Shown: in pieces, positions 8,267 to 18,117 of the stretch
Numbering within the stretch: the first letter of the stretch is position 1
Layout of the letters: the number at the start of each line of letters is the position of its first letter
From: Allostella vacuolata
GTDB taxonomy: Bacteria > Pseudomonadota > Alphaproteobacteria > ATCC43930 > Allostellaceae
Assembly (NCBI GenBank): GCA_006739055.1
Contig: AP019702.1
Coordinates: 4,923,388 to 4,987,387 of the forward strand
DNA length: 64,000 nt
Reading direction: 5' to 3'
The notes under the pieces: model-generated
What the model was told of the DNA's origin: nothing
The model's input: only the letters and a program-made list of their open reading frames with translations
The model's database searches: none
Position numbers and translations under genes: made by a program

Positions 8267-8745
8267 TGCGCCTGTTCGATCTTTTCCGATCCCGGCGCCC
8301 GGCCCCGCCCCCGGCGGCCCCGGCCGCACCGGCTGCCGCCTCCGTCGCCAAGGAGCGGCTGCAGATCCTGCTGTCGCACGAGCGCGCCGACCGCGGCGAG
8401 CGGGCCGAGTTCCTGCCGGCCCTGCAGCGGGAGATCCTGGAAGTGGTCGCGAAGTACCTCGTGATCGACCAGGAAAAGGTCATGGTCAAGCTGGAGCGCG
8501 GCAAGGACATCTCGTTCCTCGAGGTCAATGTCGAGCTGCCCGGACCCGACGTGCCGCTGATCCGGCCAGCCAGGCCGGCCGCGGACGCGCCGGCCGCCGG
8601 CGACGGCGAGAAGCCCGCCAAGGACGCCGCGGCCGAGAAGACCGCGGAGAAGGCGGCCGACAAACCGGCGGAGAAGGCCGCGGACAAGCCCGCTGCCGAC
8701 AAGCCGGTCGCGGGCGGCACCGGTCTCGCCCACAGCCCCGCCTGA
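8266..8745 (+). CDS. minE: Cell division topological specificity factor MinE, with C-terminal extension
   Basis: MinE releases MinD from the membrane and drives the Min oscillation. The recognisable part covers roughly residues 1-100: the membrane-binding MRLFDLFRS, an unusual Pro/Ala insert at 11-25, the MinD-contact helix VAKERLQILLSHERADR, and the dimerisation core REILEVVAKYLVIDQEKV with LEVNVELP. Typical MinE ends there at about 90 residues. Here some 55-60 further residues follow, made of imperfect Lys-Ala-Ala-Asp-Lys-Pro repeats, giving 159 in all. The start overlaps the minD stop (TGATG). The tail is probably disordered and charged. Confidence 0.93.
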   Translation: MRLFDLFRSRRPAPPPAAPAAPAAASVAKERLQILLSHERADRGERAEFLPALQREILEVVAKYLVIDQEKVMVKLERGKDISFLEVNVELPGPDVPLIRPARPAADAPAAGDGEKPAKDAAAEKTAEKAADKPAEKAADKPAADKPVAGGTGLAHSPA

Positions 8746-8895
8746 CCGACGGATCGCCGGATCGGGTCGCAACTCGGGGCGGGCGCGAACCCTCGGGGCC
8801 GGATCGAACCGTTCGGGGGCGTCGCGCGACTGTTGAACGTCGTCCGCGACGCCGGCCCGGCCGACCCGCGGGCATGAACCCGGCAGGAGCATCCC

Positions 8896-9210
8896 ATGGC
8901 CGTCAAGGCGCTACTCGTCCTCTCCCTCTTCTCCGCCGCGGGCGACCCGATGTTCCCCGCGACGATGAGCGAGCATCCCGGCATGGCCCAGTGCCAGGCC
9001 CAGGCCAAGGCCGCCGTCGAGGCGCTGGCCGCGATCCTTGGGGAGAAGGCGATGCCGACCCCGCTCAAGGGCGGCGGGTTCGCCGCCGTCCAGGACGAGC
9101 GCGGCGTCTGGATCATCCGATATGACCGGCAGCAGCGCACCGACCCGGAGCGCGGCGAGGCCGTCACCAGCCGCATGATCCGCGCCGCCTGCCGCCCGAT
9201 CGAGGGCTGA
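8896..9210 (+). CDS. Small exported protein of unknown function
   Basis: I do not recognise this 104-residue protein. It begins with a short hydrophobic stretch (AVKALLVLSLFSAAG) that could be a signal peptide. It then has an alanine-rich helix with one cysteine (HPGMAQCQAQAKAAVEAL) and a second cysteine near the C-terminus (IRAACRPIEG), which could form a disulfide in the periplasm. AGGAG is seen ten bases before the ATG. It stands alone after minE with no obvious operon partner. Confidence 0.65.
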   Translation: MAVKALLVLSLFSAAGDPMFPATMSEHPGMAQCQAQAKAAVEALAAILGEKAMPTPLKGGGFAAVQDERGVWIIRYDRQQRTDPERGEAVTSRMIRAACRPIEG

Positions 9211-9299
9211 GGCGACGAAGCGGGACAGGCAAGGAACGGCCGCCCTGCCGAGCGGCCATGGCGGCCGTCGATGGGAGCATTGGCCACCGGCCGATGCGC

Positions 9300-9389
9300 C
9301 CCTCGACTACGCTCGGGGTGAGGAGATCTTCTCTATCCCACAAACCCTCGGCCAATCGAGACGTCCCTCATCCCGAGCGTAGTCGAGGG
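9300..9389. repeat. 24-bp inverted repeat, one mismatch, 42-base spacer
   Basis: The left arm 9300-9323 and the right arm 9366-9389 are reverse complements except for one C/T difference. The core reads CTCGACTACGCTCGGGGTGA. Short elements of this kind, built around GAGCGTAGTCGAGGG, occur dispersed between genes in some GC-rich alphaproteobacteria (recollection, not a search). No transposase is adjacent. Confidence 0.75.
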
Positions 9390-9475
9390 ACGCTTTGTCC
9401 GGCGGGCAGCGCCAGTTTCTTTCCGAACCAGACATCTCTTTATTGGCGCAAGCGCTTGTGGGGCAGACAAAGCTT

Positions 9476-9491
9476 CCTCGCTCGAGCGAGG
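9476..9491. repeat. 16-bp perfect palindrome
   Basis: CCTCGCTCGAGCGAGG is fully self-complementary and lies 44 bases beyond the stop of the minus-strand phosphoesterase-like gene. It could act as a hairpin in that transcript or be part of the surrounding repeat element. Confidence 0.5.
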
Positions 9492-9535
9492 TCCAGAAGC
9501 GGATTGGCCAGAAGCCCACAATCCTGTTGCCCGCC

Positions 9536-10351
9536 TCACGCCTCGATGCGGTCGACCAGCGCGCCCATCGGGTCGAAGCAGGCGGCCACCACCGTGCCGC
9601 CCTGCCCGGCGCCGCCGTCCAGGACGGCGGCGTGCCGGCCGATGCGGACGCCGCGGCCGCGGCGGTCGTAGCCGGCGACGACGAGGCGGCAGCCGGAGAA
9701 GGAATCGTCCAGGGAATCGATGCCCGCCCCCGTGCCCCACCACAGCACGTCCCCCTGGGCGTGCAGCGGGCGTTCCGGGGCGATGTCGGCGCTGACGAAC
9801 AGCAGGTTGCCATCGTCGGTCACGGCGGCATGCTTCAGGCTGCTGGCCAGCGCGGAGTGCCCCTCGGCGGCCTGGATCTGCGAACGCAGGGCGGCCGTCC
9901 AGCGCATCAGGGCGCGGACCCCGTCGCGCGCCGCCGCCATGCCCTGCTCCTCATGGCTGCCATAGGCCTCGATGGTGGCTGCCGCCCCCTGGCGCAGCAT
10001 CCAGGACAGGACCTCGCGCGGGTTGAGCGAGAACTGGATCTGCAGCAGCTTCTGCCACATCTCCTCCTGCGCGCCGCGCAGGTGCACCACGTCGCAGACA
10101 TGGTCCGACAGGATGAAGTCCGGCCGCGCGATCACTTCGCGGCGAAAGCGGATGAGTTCGTCCACCGCCCGGCGAACGTTGGGCCCGCGGCCGAGATGGT
10201 TGCCGAGATAGACGATGCGGTCGCCCGGCCGCAGGCGCGACCATAGCTGGTCGTGCAGCCGCTCCAGCCGGTCGGCCTCGCCGTGGATGGCCCCCACGGC
10301 CCACACCCGCCGGCTGGCCCGAAGCACCACGATGCTCGTTCCGTCCCGCAT
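9536..10351 (-). CDS. Metallophosphoesterase-fold protein with degenerate metal site (predicted pseudo-phosphatase)
   Basis: The 271-residue protein keeps the order of PPP-type phosphatase motifs but not their metal ligands. GDxHG reads GAIHG, GDxxDRG reads GNHLGRG, GNHE reads GAQE, the HGG position reads SAD and the GHT position reads GYD. Flanking signature text (GDRIVYLG, EEMWQKLLQIQF, DGGAGQGGTVVAACFDP) still marks the fold. Loss at every metal-binding motif predicts no two-metal catalysis; a binding or regulatory role is inferred. ATG at 10351 has AAGGA upstream. It lies 96 bases downstream of carD on the same strand. Confidence 0.75.
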   Translation of the reverse strand: MRDGTSIVVLRASRRVWAVGAIHGEADRLERLHDQLWSRLRPGDRIVYLGNHLGRGPNVRRAVDELIRFRREVIARPDFILSDHVCDVVHLRGAQEEMWQKLLQIQFSLNPREVLSWMLRQGAAATIEAYGSHEEQGMAAARDGVRALMRWTAALRSQIQAAEGHSALASSLKHAAVTDDGNLLFVSADIAPERPLHAQGDVLWWGTGAGIDSLDDSFSGCRLVVAGYDRRGRGVRIGRHAAVLDGGAGQGGTVVAACFDPMGALVDRIEA

Positions 10352-10447
10352 GGGTTCACCCGTCCTTACCTGCGCCCACCGGCCTGGCCGGGCCACCGCG
10401 GCCCGGCTCCACACCCCGGCCACCCTCGGGTGGCCGGGTACCGCGCG

Positions 10448-11650
10448 TCAAGCGGCGGTTTGGAGCAGCTTCTCCAGGCGCTGGGTCGCGGCTTCCTCGT
10501 CGATGCGCTCGACCGCGGCCAGTTCGCGGGCCAGCCGGTCGAGGGCGGCCTGATAGATCTGCCGCTCGCTGTAGGACTGGTCGGGCTGGCCGGCATTGCG
10601 ATGCAGGTCGCGCACCACCTCGGCGATCGAGGCCGGGTCGCCGGAGTTGATCTTGGCCTCGTATTCCTGGGCGCGGCGGCTCCACATGGTGCGCTTGACC
10701 CGCGAGCGCCCGCGCAGCTTGGCCAGGGCCGCATCCATCTCCTTGCGGGTGCTGAGGCGGCGCAGGCCGGCCGCACGGACCTTGCCGACCGGCACGCGCA
10801 GCGTCATCCGGTCCTTCTCGAACTGGACCACGAAGACCTTCAGGATATGGCCGGCGATCTCCTGCGTCTCGATCGCGGTGATCTTGCCGACCCCGTGCGT
10901 CGGGTAGACGACATGGTCGTTCACCTCGAACCCCGGGCCTTCCGCCGACCCGTCGACCACCTTCAGCGGCAGCGGCTTGGGGGCCGGCTTGAGCAGCGGC
11001 GGCACGGCGATCGCCTTGGGTTGCGCCGGCACCGGCGCCGCGGCGCTCTCGACCACGGTCAGGGCCGGGGGCGAGGAGACCGCCGGGCGCGCCTTGGCCG
11101 CCTCCGGCACGGGTGCCGTCTTGGGACCTGCCTTCACTTTCGTATCCGCCTTTGCCGTCATTCCGCCCTTCGATTCCGCAATGGGTTTTGCCTGGCCGGT
11201 CGAGTGCGCATGGCCGCCTGGCTTCATGGTCCCCCCGGACTCCGCCGGACCGCCGGGCTGTACCGGGCCGCCGGGCTGCACCCCGGATGGAGATCCGGCC
11301 GCCCTCGTCCTGGCCTTGGCATCCGCCGAGACGGCCGTCGTCACCTTGGGTTTTGTCATCGACCTGGGTCGCTGCTCTCTCTTCGCCGGTGGCGCCTTGG
11401 CCGGTGCCGTCTCGGTCGTTGAATGGAAGACCTTCGCCTTCTTCGCGCCGCCGCTGCGGCCATCCGCCGCGCCATCGGCCTTCCCGGTGCCGACGGACTT
11501 CGCCCCGTTCGCGTTCGCCCCGATCGCATTGGGGAGCGGCGCCCCGGCCCGGTTCTTGCGTACCAGACCTTGCCGCATCTGGGCCTTCGTCCGGACGGCC
11601 GGGAGCGGCTGCGCCTCCGGCGTCCCGGGCATATGGGCGGATTTCTTCAT
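10448..11650 (-). CDS. CarD-family RNA polymerase-binding regulator with long N-terminal tail
   Basis: CarD/CdnL proteins bind the beta subunit of RNA polymerase and steady open complexes, notably at rRNA promoters. The conserved part covers about residues 238-400: FEVNDHVVYPTHGVGKI, then FEKDRMTLRVPVGK, then MWSRRAQEYEAKINSGD and the helical C-terminus. The first ~237 residues are low-complexity (Ala, Gly, Pro, Lys), with GGPVQPGGPAESGG-like runs, and look disordered; usual alphaproteobacterial CarD is near 170 residues. Start uncertain: ATG at 11650 has GAAGGCAAG upstream, but ATG at 11161 also has GAAGGGCGGA and would give a 237-residue protein. Confidence 0.88.
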   Translation of the reverse strand: MKKSAHMPGTPEAQPLPAVRTKAQMRQGLVRKNRAGAPLPNAIGANANGAKSVGTGKADGAADGRSGGAKKAKVFHSTTETAPAKAPPAKREQRPRSMTKPKVTTAVSADAKARTRAAGSPSGVQPGGPVQPGGPAESGGTMKPGGHAHSTGQAKPIAESKGGMTAKADTKVKAGPKTAPVPEAAKARPAVSSPPALTVVESAAAPVPAQPKAIAVPPLLKPAPKPLPLKVVDGSAEGPGFEVNDHVVYPTHGVGKITAIETQEIAGHILKVFVVQFEKDRMTLRVPVGKVRAAGLRRLSTRKEMDAALAKLRGRSRVKRTMWSRRAQEYEAKINSGDPASIAEVVRDLHRNAGQPDQSYSERQIYQAALDRLARELAAVERIDEEAATQRLEKLLQTAA

Positions 11651-11920
11651 CTTGCCTTCGGACCCGACAAAGATCAGGCGGCCGCTTCAGGCGCGACGGT
11701 ATGTCCCCGCACACGCGCCGCCCTGGCCGAAGGGCACAAGCAAGGCCCCGCGGTCGACCTATCCGGAAGCCGCCGAACCTGTTGCATCCTCCGGTAGTCC
11801 GGTCTCCCGTGCTACGCAGACAGTCCGGCGCGGATCCATGACCGCCCCTAGAACCCGGAGGGACAATATCAGAAAACCGTCACGAAATATAGGGGCGAAT
11901 CCGGGCGCCCCGTCCCACCC

Positions 11921-12256
11921 TCAGCGTTTGCCCGGGGCGTCGCTGAAGAACTTGGCGAACTTATCGGGAACGTCCTTGAAGGAATCGGCGTCGGCCGGCG
12001 CCTCGCCCTTGCGGGTGATGTTCGGCCACTGGGCCGCATAGTCTCGATTGAGACGAAGCCACTTCTCCGCCGCCCCGTCACTGTCCGGGATGATCGCTTC
12101 GGCCGGGCACTCCGGCTCGCACACGCCACAGTCGATGCACTCGTCGGGGTGGATGACGAGCATGTTGTCGCCTTCGTAGAAGCAGTCGACCGGGCACACC
12201 TCGACGCAGTCCATGTATTTGCACCGGATGCAGGCTTCGGTGACGACGTAGGTCAT
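11921..12256 (-). CDS. fdxA: 7Fe-8S ferredoxin FdxA
   Basis: Small electron carrier of 111 residues with the N-terminal 3Fe-4S/4Fe-4S pattern of the FdxA family: [19 protein letters not shown] at 8-26, then [20 protein letters not shown]. The family-typical C-terminal stretch [12 protein letters not shown] follows. GGAG lies before the ATG. It stands between carD and, in most relatives, the S4-protein gene; here an SDR gene separates it from the S4 gene. A promoter-like sequence sits just upstream, so it may be transcribed independently of the SDR. Confidence 0.95.
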   Translation of the reverse strand: MTYVVTEACIRCKYMDCVEVCPVDCFYEGDNMLVIHPDECIDCGVCEPECPAEAIIPDSDGAAEKWLRLNRDYAAQWPNITRKGEAPADADSFKDVPDKFAKFFSDAPGKR

Positions 12257-12390
12257 TTGAGGTGGTCTCCGGAATGGCGCGGTCGGGGGTCGGAAGCGCC
12301 GCAGGCGGGGCAGGGGCGGCTGCGGCGGTTGCCTAACACGCCCCCCGGAACAGCTTCAACCCCGCGCGAATTCGGGCTTTCCTATACTTT

Positions 12391-12419
12391 ATTTAGGGCC
12401 TGCCCATAAGCCGCCTCAA
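12391..12419 (-). promoter_or_regulatory. Putative fdxA promoter
   Basis: On the minus strand TTGAGG (12419-12414) and CTAAAT (12396-12391) are spaced 17 bases, directly after the stop of the SDR gene and about 135 bases before the fdxA ATG. The stretch is AT-rich for this genome. Prediction only. Confidence 0.35.
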
Positions 12420-12421
12420 GG

Positions 12422-13186
12422 TCAGCGCTTCGGCAAGTCGTCGCCGCCCAGCCACATGCGGTTCCATGTCGGTGCCATCAGGATCTCGTGGACGCAGGCA
12501 TGGGCCGGCATCTCGGCCACGAAGCGGATGGTCCGGCCCAGGTCCTCGGGCGACAGCATCCGCGCCATCTCCTCGGCGCTGGGTGGCACCGGGCGCTTCT
12601 CCATGATCGGCGTCGCCACTTCGCCCGGGCAGATGACGGTGCCGCGGATGCCGTTCACGCACTCCTCGATGTTGAGCGACATGGTCATGGATACAAGGCC
12701 ATGCTTGGTGGCGTTGTAGGCGGGGCCCGTCAGCAGCGTGTCGAACTTGCCGGCCCAGGACGCGATGTTGATGACCAGCCCGTCGCGCCTTGCCCGCATC
12801 CCCGGCAGGACGGCCGCCGTGCAGTAGAGCGGCCCGTTCAGGTTGACGCCGACGACGAGGTTCCAGTCGGCCGGCGTCATGTTCTTCCAGTACCGGTTGG
12901 GCGCGTTGCTGCCGGCATTGTTGACCAGGATGTCGACCCGGCCATGGCGGTCCAGGATGCCGGCCGCCGCCGCCTCGACCGCGTCGGACCGGGTGACGTC
13001 GAGCGCCAGCGCCTCGGCCCGCCCGCCTGCCGCCGCGATCGCCGCCACCGCCTCCTCCAGCGGCTCCGGCCGCCGGCCGGACAGGATGACGGTGGCACCG
13101 CCATCGGCCAGCGCCCTGGCGCCGGCAAGCCCGATTCCCGACCCCGCCCCGGTGATCCAGGCGACCTTCCCGTCCAACGTTTCCAT
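12422..13186 (-). CDS. Short-chain dehydrogenase/reductase (SDR)
   Basis: Classical SDR of 254 residues: TGAGSGIG (14-21) for NAD(P), NNAG in the central sheet, the catalytic serine in INIASWAGK and YNATK with the Tyr/Lys pair, then ICPGEVATPIM. It oxidises or reduces an unknown alcohol or ketone. The ATG at 13186 has AAGGGGA upstream. Its place is odd: it lies between the S4-domain gene and fdxA, a neighbourhood that is usually continuous in related bacteria, so it was probably inserted there. Confidence 0.9.
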   Translation of the reverse strand: METLDGKVAWITGAGSGIGLAGARALADGGATVILSGRRPEPLEEAVAAIAAAGGRAEALALDVTRSDAVEAAAAGILDRHGRVDILVNNAGSNAPNRYWKNMTPADWNLVVGVNLNGPLYCTAAVLPGMRARRDGLVINIASWAGKFDTLLTGPAYNATKHGLVSMTMSLNIEECVNGIRGTVICPGEVATPIMEKRPVPPSAEEMARMLSPEDLGRTIRFVAEMPAHACVHEILMAPTWNRMWLGGDDLPKR

Positions 13187-13212
13187 CGCTGTCCCCTTCT
13201 CCGATCCCCGGT

Positions 13213-13518
13213 TCAACCCCAGTCGTCCACCACCGGCACGCGGCCCAGTTCCTCGTACAAGGCCCGCGCCTCCGGCGCCGGACCGCGGCGCAGGCCGAGC
13301 GCGCGGACCCGCACCCGATGCACCTGGCGACCGAGCGTGACCTCGATCGTGCTGCCCGGCCGGACGGCGTGGGCAGGGCGGATCGCCACCACCCCGTCGA
13401 CCTTGACGAGCCCATCCTCGCACAGGTGGGCGGCGAGCGAGCGGCTCTTGCACAGGCGGGCGAAGAAGAGCCAGCGATCGACGCGGCCCGCCTCGACGGA
13501 CGATTCCGGCCCGGCCAT
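13213..13518 (-). CDS. S4-domain RNA-binding protein, Hsp15-like
   Basis: The 101-residue protein has an S4 RNA-binding fold at about residues 12-70: RVDRWLFFARLCKSRSLAAH, GLVKVDG and VRPGSTIEVTLG. Members such as Hsp15 bind stalled 50S subunits; the specific role here is inferred. It begins 16 bases after the helicase stop, so the two genes are likely co-transcribed. The C-terminal part is short and proline/arginine-rich. Confidence 0.88.
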   Translation of the reverse strand: MAGPESSVEAGRVDRWLFFARLCKSRSLAAHLCEDGLVKVDGVVAIRPAHAVRPGSTIEVTLGRQVHRVRVRALGLRRGPAPEARALYEELGRVPVVDDWG

Positions 13519-13534
13519 CGCCCCGGCCCGCCCC

Positions 13535-16048
<2,514 letters not shown>

Positions 16049-16157
16049 GCTGCCAAAGGTCGCCCGTCGCAGGCCGTCTGACAAGGGGCCGCCCCCAGGA
16101 AACCCTTCGGGAAGCTGCCGGCAACCTGCCCGGAGCCCGGGCCCGTCCGACAACGCC

Positions 16158-16186
16158 CTTGCGTCCTCCGCCCGGCCGGCCCATAT
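16158..16186 (+). promoter_or_regulatory. Putative sigma-32 (RpoH) heat-shock promoter of htpG
   Basis: CTTGCGT (16158-16164) and CCCATAT (16180-16186) are 15 bases apart, close to the RpoH consensus (CTTGAAA, CCCCATNT). The boxes lie 39 bases before the htpG ATG, as expected for a classic heat-shock gene. Confidence 0.55.
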
Positions 16187-16224
16187 CGCGGCCCGGGTTA
16201 CCGCAGCAGCAGACGGCCGGACGC

Positions 16225-18117
16225 ATGAGCGAGGAACAGCTTTCTTTCCAGGCGGAAGTGAGCCGCCTGCTCGATATCGTCGCCCACTCCCTCTATTCCA
16301 ATCGCGACGTCTTCCTGCGCGAGCTGGTCTCGAACGCATCGGACGCCTGCGACAAGTTGCGCTACCGGGCGCTGACCGACCCGGCGCTGGCGGGCGACAC
16401 CCCCTACGAGGTGACGATCGCCCCGGACAAGGCGGCCGGCACCCTGACCATCGCCGATACCGGTATCGGCATGGACCGGACCGAGCTGGTCGAGAACCTG
16501 GGCACCATCGCGCGCTCGGGCACCGCCGCCTTCCTGACCGAGGTCGAGCGCCAGGTGGAGGCCGGCAAGGCCGGCGGCACCAGCCTGATCGGCCAGTTCG
16601 GCGTCGGCTTCTATTCCGCCTTCATGGTCGCCGACCGGGTCGAGGTGCGCTCGCGCAAGGCGGGCGAGACCCAGGGCTGGTCGTGGACGTCGGACGGCAA
16701 GGGCCGCTTCACGGTGGCCGCGGCCGAGGATGCGCCCGCCCGCGGCACCGTCATCGTGCTGCACATGAAGGAGGATGCGCGCGAATACCTGGATGGCGAG
16801 CGCATCCGGGACATCGTCCGCACCCATTCCGACCATATCGCCCTGCCGATCCGCCTGGTGGATGGCGGGGAGGCGGAACAGATCAACGCCGCCTCGGCCC
16901 TGTGGACCCGGCCGAAGAGCGAGGTCACGGCCGAGCAGTACAAGGAATTCTACCACCATGTCGGCCGCAGCTTCGACGAGCCGTGGCTGACCCTGCACGG
17001 CCGGGCCGAGGGCATGCTGGAATATTCCAGCCTGCTCTTCATCCCCTCCACCCGGCCGTTCGACCTGTTCCACCCGGAACGGCAGGTGCAGCTGAAGCTC
17101 TATGTCCGCCGGGTGTTCGTGACCGATTCCTGCGCCGAGCTGCTGCCGTCCTGGCTGCGCTTCGTGCGCGGCGTGGTCGACAGCGAGGACCTGCCGCTCA
17201 ACATCAGCCGCGAGATGCTGCAGACCAACCCGGTCCTGCGCCGCATCCGCCAGGGACTGGTGAAGCGCATCCTGGCCGAGCTGGCCCGCAAGGCGGCCGA
17301 TTCTCCGGACAGCGGGGGCGCACCCGAGGAGTACGCGACTTTCTGGGGCAATTTCGGCGCGGTGCTGAAGGAAGGGCTCTACGAGGACGCCGAGCATCGC
17401 GAGGCCCTGCTGGGCCTGGCCCGCTTCCGCTCCACCGGCGCCGACGGGCTGGTGTCGCTCGCCGACTATGTCGGGCGGATGCGCCCCGGCCAGGAGGCGA
17501 TCTACACCATCCATGGCGAGGACCCGGCCCAGCTGGCGAAGAGCCCGCAGATCGAGGGCTTCCGCGCCAAGGGGGTCGAGGTGTTGCTGCTGACCGACCC
17601 GATCGACGAGTTCTGGACCTCCAGCGTCGGCCGGCATGACGGCAAGCCGTTCCGCTCCGTCACCCGGGGCGGCGCCGACCTGGCGAAGATCGAGGCGCCG
17701 GAGGGCACGCCCGCGCCGGAGGCCGACACCGGCCGGCCGGTCGACGGGCTGCTGACCCTGTTCCGCCTGGCGCTCGGCGACGCGGTCAAGGACGTGCGCG
17801 CCTCCGAGCGGCTGACCGACAGCCCGGTCTGCCTGGTGGCCGACGACGGCGACCTGGACATGCACCTGGAACGGATGCTGCGGGCGGCCCGCCAGCTCGA
17901 CTCCGCGTCCCGGCGCATCCTGGAGATCAACCCCCGCCACCCGCTGATCCAGGGCCTGGCGGTGCGCGCGACCGAACCCGGCGCCTCGGACGAGCTGGGC
18001 GAGGTCGCCCATCTGCTGCTCGACCAGGCGCGCATCCTGGAGGGCGAGCCGCCGGCCGACCCCGCCGCCTTCTCCCGCCGCCTGGCGGGCGCCCTGTCGC
18101 GCAACCTGGCCGCCTGA
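16225..18117 (+). CDS. htpG: Molecular chaperone HtpG (Hsp90)
   Basis: Cytosolic Hsp90 of 630 residues. The N-terminal GHKL ATPase motifs are all present: LRELVSNASDACDK, DTGIGM, GTIARSGT and GQFGVGFYSAFMVAD. The middle domain follows (FYHHVGRSFDEPW, LLFIPSTRPFDLF, LNISREMLQ) and the C-terminal dimerisation domain ends the protein. The ATG at 16225 precedes the conserved FQAEVSRLLDIV. A sigma-32-like promoter is present upstream, and a long stem-loop follows the stop. Note that an open frame on the opposite strand, continuous with a histidine phosphatase, runs through the last 616 bases. Confidence 0.97.
   Translation: MSEEQLSFQAEVSRLLDIVAHSLYSNRDVFLRELVSNASDACDKLRYRALTDPALAGDTPYEVTIAPDKAAGTLTIADTGIGMDRTELVENLGTIARSGTAAFLTEVERQVEAGKAGGTSLIGQFGVGFYSAFMVADRVEVRSRKAGETQGWSWTSDGKGRFTVAAAEDAPARGTVIVLHMKEDAREYLDGERIRDIVRTHSDHIALPIRLVDGGEAEQINAASALWTRPKSEVTAEQYKEFYHHVGRSFDEPWLTLHGRAEGMLEYSSLLFIPSTRPFDLFHPERQVQLKLYVRRVFVTDSCAELLPSWLRFVRGVVDSEDLPLNISREMLQTNPVLRRIRQGLVKRILAELARKAADSPDSGGAPEEYATFWGNFGAVLKEGLYEDAEHREALLGLARFRSTGADGLVSLADYVGRMRPGQEAIYTIHGEDPAQLAKSPQIEGFRAKGVEVLLLTDPIDEFWTSSVGRHDGKPFRSVTRGGADLAKIEAPEGTPAPEADTGRPVDGLLTLFRLALGDAVKDVRASERLTDSPVCLVADDGDLDMHLERMLRAARQLDSASRRILEINPRHPLIQGLAVRATEPGASDELGEVAHLLLDQARILEGEPPADPAAFSRRLAGALSRNLAA

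Larger units (their letters stand above)
9211..9535. other. Gene-free stretch rich in inverted repeats
   Basis: No convincing gene lies here. The sequence is visibly less GC-rich than its surroundings and holds nested inverted repeats: the 24-bp pair at 9300-9323/9366-9389, GGCCAATC (9350-9357) against GATTGGCC (9502-9509), GCTTTGTC (9392-9399) against GACAAAGC (9466-9473), and a 16-bp perfect palindrome at 9476-9491. It may be a decayed repeat element or a structured RNA. Confidence 0.5.

Noticed and set aside
9300-9389. Inverted repeat as the ends of an insertion sequence
   Set aside because: Only 42 bases lie between the arms, no transposase is adjacent and no target duplication was seen.
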